Source: Lonepinella sp042485795 (GTDB lineage Bacteria; Pseudomonadota; Gammaproteobacteria; Enterobacterales; Pasteurellaceae). Taken from it: a DNA stretch of 64,000 nt. Below the pieces are notes generated by a model that did no database searches, was not told where the DNA came from, and was given only the letters and a program-made list of their open reading frames with translations. The position numbers and the translations under genes were made by a program. Location: NCBI RefSeq assembly GCF_042485795.1, contig NZ_CP169368.1, forward strand, positions 124,001-188,000, read 5' to 3'. This document shows, piece by piece, positions 1 through 6,422 of the stretch; within the stretch, counting starts at the first letter, position 1; every line of letters begins with the position of its first letter.

Positions 1-738
1 ACGAGATAAAAAACGTGGCATGGTTAATGCGAGATATTTCGAATCTTCAGATTCACGTAATGCACGCCATTTCGCATAACGAGGACCTTCAAAAATATCT
101 TTTACTTCTTTGATTTCAGCAAGTGAAGCATAGCTGTCTAAACCGAAAAATTCAGGTCCCGCAGCCGAAATAAACGGAGCATGAGACATTGCACCGACAG
201 AAGACACATATTGTAATAATTTGATATCTGGTGATGATGGTGTAAAAGTATAGTTACCAATAATTGATGCCACTGGCTCGCCACCAAATTGACCATAGTT
301 TGCAGAATAAACGTGTTTATATAAGCTGCTTTGTGTAATATCTGTGGCAAATTCAAAATCATCAAGTAATTCGTCTTTGGTTACATTTAAGATTTCGATT
401 TTAATATTTTCACGGAAATCGGTACGATCGACCAAAAGTTTCAAACCACGCCATGCAGATTCAAGTTCTTGTACCTTTTCATTATGCAAAATTTCATCTA
501 CTTGATGACCAATTTTCTCATCAAGTTGCACGATCATTTCATCAATCAAATTCTTATTAACTACGGTATCGGCATTGTCGCTTTTTAACATTTCGGAAAT
601 AAATTCGGCAACACCACGTTGTGCAATACCATAATCCTCGTTCTCTGGTTTAAAACGAGTTTGTTCCAATACTTGGTCAAGCAAACTGATTGTTTGAGCT
701 TGTTGTTGTGACTGAGTTGATTGTTTTTCAGCTGTCAT
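1..738 (-). CDS. tssC: T6SS contractile sheath large subunit TssC (VipB), partial
   Basis: Large subunit of the T6SS tail sheath. It assembles with TssB around the Hcp tube, and sheath contraction drives the tube into the target cell. The reading frame starts at ATG (complement of 736-738), after the ribosome-binding sequence AGGAAG, and is open for 246 codons to the window edge, so the C-terminal half is missing. Recognisable family segments are the N-terminal SLLDQVLEQTRF, LESAWRGLKLLVDRTDF near residue 100, and the conserved middle segment with FGGEPVASIIGNY and FISAAGPEFFG. It lies 11 bp downstream of tssB and is presumably cotranscribed with it. Recognition is firm. Only completeness is unknown. 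Confidence 0.95.
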   Translation of the reverse strand, partial: MTAEKQSTQSQQQAQTISLLDQVLEQTRFKPENEDYGIAQRGVAEFISEMLKSDNADTVVNKNLIDEMIVQLDEKIGHQVDEILHNEKVQELESAWRGLKLLVDRTDFRENIKIEILNVTKDELLDDFEFATDITQSSLYKHVYSANYGQFGGEPVASIIGNYTFTPSSPDIKLLQYVSSVGAMSHAPFISAAGPEFFGLDSYASLAEIKEVKDIFEGPRYAKWRALRESEDSKYLALTMPRFLSR

Positions 739-749
739 ATTTCTTCCTA

Positions 750-1250
750 CTATTTTTCACTATCTAAAATAATAGCTAATTCTTTTTCTAACGATTCTCT
801 TGCATCTTTATTTGCAATTAACTCCTGCAATTTATTACGGAACGCAGGAATATTACCCATCGGACCTTTTAATGCTAAAAGTGCTTCACGTAATTCCAAT
901 AATTTATTTAATTGCGGAACTTGTTTCGCAATATTGTCAGGATTGAAATCTTCAATACTTTCAAATTTCAAGTTCACGCTAAGATCTTGATCTTTCGTAT
1001 CGTCTTCCAAGCGATTAGGAACCGTCACGTCAATACTTAATTCAGATTGTTTCATCACCGCATCAAATGTATGTTTATCAATAGACACGGTTTCTCTTTC
1101 TTCTAAGCTCGTTTCTTCTGGGGTACCTTTGAAATCACCAGTTACTAATAATTTTAATGGTAATTCCACTTCGCTTTGTTGATCACCTGTTGCAGGTGTG
1201 TATTTAATATTAATTCGCTCTTTTGGTGCGACTGAACCATTTTTTGACAT
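750..1250 (-). CDS. tssB: T6SS contractile sheath small subunit TssB (VipA)
   Basis: Small subunit of the T6SS sheath, partner of TssC. It is 166 residues, normal for the family. Characteristic segments are the N-terminal SVAPKERINIKYTPATG, the ELPLKLLVTGDFKG strand and the SIEDFNPDNIAKQVPQL motif, with a helical C-terminus that reads as a coiled coil. The order tssB-tssC with an 11-bp gap is the standard sheath arrangement. The gene follows the PAAR gene by 35 bp on the same strand, so PAAR, TssB and TssC probably share one transcript that starts in the region facing hcp. Confidence 0.95.
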   Translation of the reverse strand: MSKNGSVAPKERINIKYTPATGDQQSEVELPLKLLVTGDFKGTPEETSLEERETVSIDKHTFDAVMKQSELSIDVTVPNRLEDDTKDQDLSVNLKFESIEDFNPDNIAKQVPQLNKLLELREALLALKGPMGNIPAFRNKLQELIANKDARESLEKELAIILDSEK

Positions 1251-1285
1251 AGAAAGATCCTCTTTATATGAAATGAAAAAATAAA

Positions 1286-1558
1286 TTAGCCAATGATTGT
1301 TAAACTATCATCACCTTCAACAATAACCCCACCATGTTTAGTAGAGCTACCCGTAATTGCAACTGGAATACCATTAATGGTAAATAAGCTACTTCCTATT
1401 GTAATAATATCTACACTATTGCCACATTGGCATTTATCTCCAACAATAGCAACAGGTACACCATTAATGGTCGGACGATTAGTGCTTTCAACCATGATAT
1501 TTCCACTGGTATGTTTTGGACAGGTGCTTTTGTGTCCATGTAATGCAATTTTTGCCAT
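1286..1558 (-). CDS. PAAR-domain T6SS spike tip protein
   Basis: PAAR protein that caps the VgrG spike and helps puncture targets or mount effectors. It is 90 residues and consists of the domain alone, with no C-terminal toxin extension. The repeated pattern of short beta strands with PTINGVPVAIVGD and FTINGIPVAITGSS, an early ALHGHKSTCPKH segment, and the Cys/His residues that could bind the apical metal (His8, Cys13, His16, Cys43, Cys45) support the call. It is the first gene of the leftward PAAR-tssB-tssC group and lies opposite hcp. A lone PAAR next to a separate vgrG with a DUF4123 adaptor and effector is a common T6SS layout. Confidence 0.9.
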   Translation of the reverse strand: MAKIALHGHKSTCPKHTSGNIMVESTNRPTINGVPVAIVGDKCQCGNSVDIITIGSSLFTINGIPVAITGSSTKHGGVIVEGDDSLTIIG

Positions 1559-1667
1559 CTTCTTATTTCTCAGATTTACAAATAATCTAAATTATCGCGA
1601 TTATAACTCTCTGTAATGTAAAAGAAAACAAAAAATTGATTTTTTAAATAAAATTGAATAATTTAAT

Positions 1668-1692
1668 ATCACAATGTTCACAACATTGTGAT
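1668..1692. promoter_or_regulatory. Perfect 25-bp palindrome, candidate operator
   Basis: Two 11-bp arms, ATCACAATGTT and AACATTGTGAT, are exact reverse complements around a 3-bp centre. It lies between the divergent PAAR-tssBC and hcp genes, about 135 bp upstream of the hcp -35 box and about 110 bp from the PAAR start, where a shared regulator could act. It is not followed by a T run, so a terminator is less likely. No regulator is identified. Confidence 0.4.
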
Positions 1693-1769
1693 TAACGGAG
1701 TTCTTAAAAGGTTTTTCAGGACTCTAAGGTCGGATATTTAATCTTTAATTTTTTTATCAAAAAATGGAA

Positions 1770-1791
1770 TTTTGGCAATTTTTTGCCAAAA
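1770..1791. repeat. Inverted repeat upstream of hcp promoter
   Basis: The arms TTTTGGCAA and TTGCCAAAA are perfect complements with a 4-nt TTTT loop. The element lies 35 bp upstream of the hcp -35 box. It could be an operator half-site pair or a weak hairpin; the sequence does not decide. Confidence 0.35.
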
Positions 1792-1931
1792 AAATGAAAA
1801 AAGATGGAAATTTTGAAAAAAACTTTTTGAAAGGAATTTTTTGCTTGTTATAGTTAGCTCGTCTTTAAGAAGACGGTAAAATATTTTAAATAACCAAATC
1901 AAATAATGATGAAAAAATTAGGAGAATACCT

Positions 1932-2447
1932 ATGCCAACACCAGCGTTTATCTCAATCGAAGGTAGTAACCAAGGCAATATCACAGCCGGTGCATTTACT
2001 GAAGATTCAGTAGGTAATGTATATGTTGAAGGTCATGAAAATGAAATCATGGCACAAGCAATCAGCCATATTGTGACTGTACCAACGGATCCACAATCAG
2101 GTCAACCGTCAGGTCAACGTGTACATCAAGCATTCAAATTCACTTGTGCATTAAACAAAGCTGTGCCGTTAATGTATAATGCTCTAGCGTCAGGTGAAAT
2201 GTTACCAAAAGTAGAAATTACATGGTTCCGTACATCAATTGACGGTCGTCAAGAAGAATTCTTCTCCACAGTCTTGGAAGATGCCGTAATCGTTGATATG
2301 AACTTAGTAATGCCAAATGCACAAGATCCGAACAACGCGCCTTATACTCAGCTATTAGAAGTAAGCATGAGTTACCGTAAAATCAACTGGGATCACACAA
2401 TTTCTGGTACATCAGGTTCTGATGACTGGCGTAAACCACAAGTTTGA
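1932..2447 (+). CDS. hcp: Hcp family T6SS tube protein
   Basis: Hexameric Hcp forms the inner tube of the T6SS and is secreted when the sheath contracts. It is 171 residues, the usual length. Family hallmarks are the N-terminal MPTPAFISIEG and GNITAGAF, the loop segment with QSGQPSGQRVHQAF, the motif KVEITWFR near residue 95, and the C-terminal VSMSYRKINWDHTISGT. The start has a clear ribosome site (AGGAGA, 6 bp upstream). It has its own promoter and a terminator directly after it, so it can be expressed more strongly than the downstream vgrG group, as expected for an abundant structural subunit. Confidence 0.96.
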   Translation: MPTPAFISIEGSNQGNITAGAFTEDSVGNVYVEGHENEIMAQAISHIVTVPTDPQSGQPSGQRVHQAFKFTCALNKAVPLMYNALASGEMLPKVEITWFRTSIDGRQEEFFSTVLEDAVIVDMNLVMPNAQDPNNAPYTQLLEVSMSYRKINWDHTISGTSGSDDWRKPQV

Positions 2448-2469
2448 TTTCTATGATTTAACGACTATG

Positions 2470-2497
2470 AAAACCCCGAGCCTATCTTGGGGTTTTT
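2470..2497 (+). terminator. Rho-independent terminator after hcp
   Basis: Stem AAAACCCCGAG / CTTGGGGTTTT with a 5-nt loop (one G-T pair), ending in a T run. It lies 22 bp after the hcp stop codon. Confidence 0.85.
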
Positions 2498-2625
2498 GTA
2501 TTTAAATTTGATGGAAAAAATGAGGTAATAGTCATACCGCAAATTTAGATACAATGCTGAAGGATGTAATGTAAAAACAAATGGATAACAGTTTTGAGGT
2601 ACTAAATATAATAATCGGATTGATT

Positions 2626-2635
2626 AAAGTGCGGT
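2626..2635 (+). repeat. DNA uptake signal sequence (USS)
   Basis: AAAGTGCGGT core of the Haemophilus-type uptake signal, in the hcp-vgrG gap. Confidence 0.8.
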
Positions 2636-2705
2636 AAGTTCTGAAACTATTTTCCAAATGATACAACTTATGTGTAAAATATAGTAGCTCATTATTAGGA
2701 ATTTT

Positions 2706-2789
2706 ATGCATAAACAAACGAATGACGGAATCCCAAATGATTACGATCCTGAAAAAAAACAAACAATTGATATAAATGAGAAAGAATAA
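2706..2789 (+). CDS. Possible 27-residue hydrophilic peptide
   Basis: A short frame starts at ATG 2706 and ends with TAA at 2787-2789. An AGGA ribosome-like sequence lies 4 bp upstream of the start. The encoded peptide begins MHKQTNDGIPNDYDPEKK and is charged, with no hydrophobic segment. It lies in the 438-bp gap between hcp and vgrG. It could be a real small gene, the remnant of a larger one, or chance; I recognise no family. The rest of the gap holds the hcp terminator, one USS and a USS hairpin. Confidence 0.22.
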   Translation: MHKQTNDGIPNDYDPEKKQTIDINEKE

Positions 2790-2810
2790 TTCCCAAAAAC
2801 TTTCAAAAAA

Positions 2811-2832
2811 ATCGACCGCACTTTTAGTCGAT
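2811..2832 (+). repeat. USS within a short hairpin upstream of vgrG
   Basis: A USS core in reverse orientation (ACCGCACTT, 2815-2823) is flanked by ATCGAC and GTCGAT, which can form a 6-bp stem. It lies 54 bp before vgrG. There is no long T run, so it is probably an uptake signal more than a strong terminator. Confidence 0.5.
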
Positions 2833-2885
2833 CTTCCTAAAAGGGCAGTTTAAACACAAAAAATTTTGAACATAAGGAAACCCCG

Positions 2886-4955
2886 ATGGCAGTCCAATCC
2901 ACTTACCGCTATAGCCTAACCTTAAATCACCCCACAGAATTTGATGTGGTCAGTTTTGTCTTAACAGAAGGACTTTCTCGCCCATTTCGGCTGGAACTTG
3001 AACTCGCCAGTTTTGATGCCTCGCCCTCTTTTGCTGAGATTTTAGATAACACCGCCACCCTCACTTTCTGGCAAGGTAATTTGCCTGTGCGTTATGTCAA
3101 TGGGATTGTCACCTCTTTTATTCAGGGAGAAACAGGGTTTTCCCGTACTCGCTATAAAATGGTGATTGAGCCTAATTTAGTGCGAGCCAGTCTTCAAGCA
3201 GATAATAAAATCTTCCAACAACAAACGAGCGAAACGATTATTCGTACTTTACTCAGTAAAAACCACGTTTCTCAAGTCCAATTTCATCTCTCTGAATCCT
3301 ATTGGCAACGGGAATACTGCGTCCAATACCGAGAAACGGATTTAGCCTTTATTGAACGTTTGGCAGCGGAAGAAGGTTCGTATTACTATTTTGAACATAG
3401 CGCGGATAAGCACTGTTTACACTTTGCTAATAACACCGCCTTATCAGAACAAAAAGGTGAATTACGGTATAACCCCGTGCCAGCAGGCGAACGTCCAGAG
3501 CCTGCCTTATGGCATTGGGCGTATGAAGCAAAACTCAGCACCAGTCAGCAAACCTTACGTGATTACACGTTTACCCACCCCCGTTATCATCAAGAGCATA
3601 AAGCCTTAAACACTCAACCCTCGGTATTAGGTGAAAACTTGGCACAAGCGAGTTATGAAAAATATGACTATCCGGGACGATATAAACAAGATGCACAGGG
3701 TGAACCGTTTAGCCGTTACCGTTTAGAATACGAACGCCGAGAAGCGGAAGTGGCAATAGCCAATGGCGATGATTTACGAGTAATACCGGGTTATCGTTTT
3801 AGCTTAAACGGTCATCCGAGAAATCACTTTAACCAAAGCTGGTTAATCGTTGAAGTAGAACATCGGGGTTATCAACTGGGTATTCTGGAAGAAGAAGCGG
3901 GTGAACAAGGTAACCGCTATGAAAACCGTATCAAGCTGATACCCTGCCAAACCCAATGGCGACCTACGCCACAACCAAAACCACGCGTGGATGGACCGCA
4001 GATTGCCCATGTGGTGGGTCCTGCGGGAGAAGAGATTTACTGTGATGAATGGGGACGGGTAAAAATCCAGTTTCCTTGGGACAGAGAGGGACGAGAAGAT
4101 GAAAACAGCTCTTGCTGGGTCCGAGTGAGTCAGGCGTGGGCGGGAACACAGTTTGGTAATATAGCGATTCCACGTATTGGACATGAAGTGATAGTGGACT
4201 TTTTAGAGGGAGACCCTGACCAACCGATTATCACCGGCAGAACTTACCACAGCACCACAGAACCCCCGTATAATCTACCAGAGCATAAAACTCGGATGAG
4301 TATTAAATCCAAAACCCATAAAGGCAGTGGATTTAACGAATTACGTTTTGAAGATGAGAAAGGGCGAGAAGAAATCTTTCTCCATGCAGAAAAAGACCAA
4401 AACAATGTAGTCAATCATGATGAAAGCACGCAAATTGGCAATGACCGTACAGAGCAGGTGGGACATGATGAGGTGATTAATATTGGTAATAATCGTACGG
4501 AAACTGTGGGGGTAGATGAAAGGTTAACTGTGGGGCAAGACCAAACTAACCATATTCAACGCAACCGTACAACTAAAATTGAGAAAGATGAGATTTTAAA
4601 TGTGGGTAACTGTTTAAGTGTAGATGTATATGCCAACCAAAAAGTCCATAACGGTGGCAATCATCAACATACTATTAGCCGTGATAGTTTAAATAAAGCT
4701 GGACAAACATTAAAACATCATAGTAAAAATATCGAAACCACAGGTACAAGTGAAGTGAAAGTTTTGGGTAAGGCTGGAACAGTTGTAATTGACGGATCAG
4801 GTATTACATTAAAAGGTAAAGTAACGATTAAAGGCAGCCTTAAAATCATCGGCGGAAGTCCTGAGTCACCAAAAGTATTATCTTTTGTGGCTAATGATGC
4901 ACAAACTGTATGTGAAGTTTGTGAGGCATTGAAAAATAAAAAAGTCGAACAATAA
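2886..4955 (+). CDS. vgrG: VgrG (TssI) T6SS spike protein
   Basis: Trimeric spike protein at the tip of the Hcp tube, which carries effectors. It is 689 residues. The N-terminal part (about 1-380) has the gp27-like fold with TEFDVVSFVLTEGLSRPF and CVQYRETDLAFIERLAAEEGSYYYF. The gp5 OB-fold follows with AGEEIYCDEWGRVKIQFPWD and SCWVRVSQAWAG. The C-terminal beta-helix repeats (about 510-650) include QIGNDRTEQVGHDEVINIGNNR-type units. The last 30 residues are a short tail and not a toxin domain, so effectors must bind non-covalently. The downstream DUF4123 adaptor fits that. The start follows AAGGAAACCCC. It heads a probable operon vgrG-adaptor-effector-immunity. Confidence 0.96.
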   Translation: MAVQSTYRYSLTLNHPTEFDVVSFVLTEGLSRPFRLELELASFDASPSFAEILDNTATLTFWQGNLPVRYVNGIVTSFIQGETGFSRTRYKMVIEPNLVRASLQADNKIFQQQTSETIIRTLLSKNHVSQVQFHLSESYWQREYCVQYRETDLAFIERLAAEEGSYYYFEHSADKHCLHFANNTALSEQKGELRYNPVPAGERPEPALWHWAYEAKLSTSQQTLRDYTFTHPRYHQEHKALNTQPSVLGENLAQASYEKYDYPGRYKQDAQGEPFSRYRLEYERREAEVAIANGDDLRVIPGYRFSLNGHPRNHFNQSWLIVEVEHRGYQLGILEEEAGEQGNRYENRIKLIPCQTQWRPTPQPKPRVDGPQIAHVVGPAGEEIYCDEWGRVKIQFPWDREGREDENSSCWVRVSQAWAGTQFGNIAIPRIGHEVIVDFLEGDPDQPIITGRTYHSTTEPPYNLPEHKTRMSIKSKTHKGSGFNELRFEDEKGREEIFLHAEKDQNNVVNHDESTQIGNDRTEQVGHDEVINIGNNRTETVGVDERLTVGQDQTNHIQRNRTTKIEKDEILNVGNCLSVDVYANQKVHNGGNHQHTISRDSLNKAGQTLKHHSKNIETTGTSEVKVLGKAGTVVIDGSGITLKGKVTIKGSLKIIGGSPESPKVLSFVANDAQTVCEVCEALKNKKVEQ

Positions 4956-5021
4956 ACCAACTTTATTATCTCCGAACGATCTATAACTCGTTTGAGTATA
5001 ATTATTTAAAAGGAAACCCCT

Positions 5022-6422
5022 ATGTCATCAGTCTGGATACAAACAGGCTATTGCCTTGCACAAAGTGAAGTATCATCTGAATACCAAACCGAAAAACCAG
5101 TAGCGTTAATTTCTTATGCCAATAGCAAAGAAGAATTTGAACAACGTGTAGCAGTCGGTTTGCAAAAGCAGACTTACCGTTTTCGTACACAGTTGGCACC
5201 CTTGCCAATGAATACATTTTTTGAACGGCATGGTAAAGCTTGGTTGATTCACTCCGCTCGGGATTTAACCGAAAACGAAGTGCGTATGATTGATTTAGGT
5301 GAAAGTGAACAAAAATTGGTATTGTCCGACACTAATTATGTGCTTTGCCATCAAATTAAACCCGTCCAGTTGCTTGACCGTCAATTTGAGCGTTACCCAA
5401 ATCTGTTTGCCCCCGATGAGATTTCAAAACTGCTTTTTCCCGATGTAGATATTCCAGCAGATATGTTTCAAATAGGCTGGGAGAAATGGCAGCAACCCAC
5501 TTTTCCTGCCCCAAAGTTTGATGAAAAAACGTATCAAAAAGACACCGCAGTTTTTGGTGAACCGTTACCACCGTTAAAATGCTATGTAATTTTAGATAGC
5601 AATAAATACCCATTCTTGCGACCTGAACGTTTTTCCTGTCGTATTGAGAACTTATTCCAAGGGGAATTTGCCAAAGAAACCGAGAAAGTTGCCCCTTATT
5701 TAGTGGAAGTCATACCTTATGACGAAAGCCAACGACCAGGTGAGTTAATGGGGCTTTTCAGTGAAACTCGCCCAACCAATAACTTTAACTGGGCAGACCA
5801 ATCGGTGATTTTTATTCACTCTCGTTATGACTTTGACACGGTATTACACCACTTCCGCCATTTTCCGATGATGAAAGACGAAAACGACAAATGGTTCTTC
5901 TTCCGTTTCTACGACCCAAAAGTACTACGTGAATACCTTGCAGTGATTGCCAAAAGTCCTGAAAAACTGAGTAAATTCTTTGGCTATGATAAGCGAATTA
6001 TCCATGCGTTCGGTTCAGGTATTGATGACAGTTTTAATTATTATCAGCTTAAAGCCCTGCCAGAAGAAACGGTGCCTGCCAAAATTATGTTGGCAAAATG
6101 GGAAGTGGATGGATTTGAAGAGCAGAAATGGCTGGAAACAAGAGAAAACATGGTGGAATATATTTTAGCAACCTACCCGCAGATTTTCTCTCTACAAGAA
6201 CGGGAACAATTAATTAAAAATCTGGACGAAGCCGAAAGCAAAGGCTACATTTATGAAACAGCAATCGTACAATATGCTGTAGCCAAACAAAGTGCGGTGA
6301 AAAATGGAAAAGATTTTGCCACCTTGGAGAAACAATTAATACAACAGATTTCCGCACCGTTAGACCGTGCGACAGAATTATTTAACCGATTAAAAATAGA
6401 GCAATCAAATGACCAACAATAA
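5022..6422 (+). CDS. DUF4123-type T6SS effector adaptor (VasW/Tap-like)
   Basis: Adaptors of this type bind a specific effector and load it on VgrG. The protein is 466 residues. The segment with CYVILDSNKYPFL, near residue 187, starts the DUF4123 fold. It continues with NWADQSVIFIHSRYDFDTVLHHFRHF and ends near the family signature WFFFRFYDPKVLREYL at about residues 290-305. The N-terminal 180 residues are not assigned. The gene follows vgrG by 66 bp and overlaps the effector gene by 14 bp, which indicates translational coupling and a matched adaptor-effector pair. In Vibrio cholerae the equivalent position is held by VasW, the adaptor of VasX. The specific partner is inferred from position. 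Confidence 0.82.
   Translation: MSSVWIQTGYCLAQSEVSSEYQTEKPVALISYANSKEEFEQRVAVGLQKQTYRFRTQLAPLPMNTFFERHGKAWLIHSARDLTENEVRMIDLGESEQKLVLSDTNYVLCHQIKPVQLLDRQFERYPNLFAPDEISKLLFPDVDIPADMFQIGWEKWQQPTFPAPKFDEKTYQKDTAVFGEPLPPLKCYVILDSNKYPFLRPERFSCRIENLFQGEFAKETEKVAPYLVEVIPYDESQRPGELMGLFSETRPTNNFNWADQSVIFIHSRYDFDTVLHHFRHFPMMKDENDKWFFFRFYDPKVLREYLAVIAKSPEKLSKFFGYDKRIIHAFGSGIDDSFNYYQLKALPEETVPAKIMLAKWEVDGFEEQKWLETRENMVEYILATYPQIFSLQEREQLIKNLDEAESKGYIYETAIVQYAVAKQSAVKNGKDFATLEKQLIQQISAPLDRATELFNRLKIEQSNDQQ

Larger units (their letters stand above)
1559..1931. promoter_or_regulatory. Divergent T6SS intergenic region with hcp promoter
   Basis: This 373-bp AT-rich region separates the leftward PAAR-tssBC genes from rightward hcp. 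A good sigma-70-like promoter for hcp is TTGAAA at 1827-1832 and TATAGT at 1849-1854, with a 16-bp spacer, followed by a leader of about 70 nt and the ribosome site AGGAGA at 1920-1925. It also contains two inverted repeats that are listed separately. I see no coding sequence here. A leftward promoter is likely but I could not single one out in the AT-rich sequence near 1620-1660. Confidence 0.55.

Noticed and set aside
2581..2637. 18-codon frame upstream of the small frame in the hcp-vgrG gap
   Set aside because: Too short, ends inside a USS, no ribosome site and no resemblance to a known protein end.
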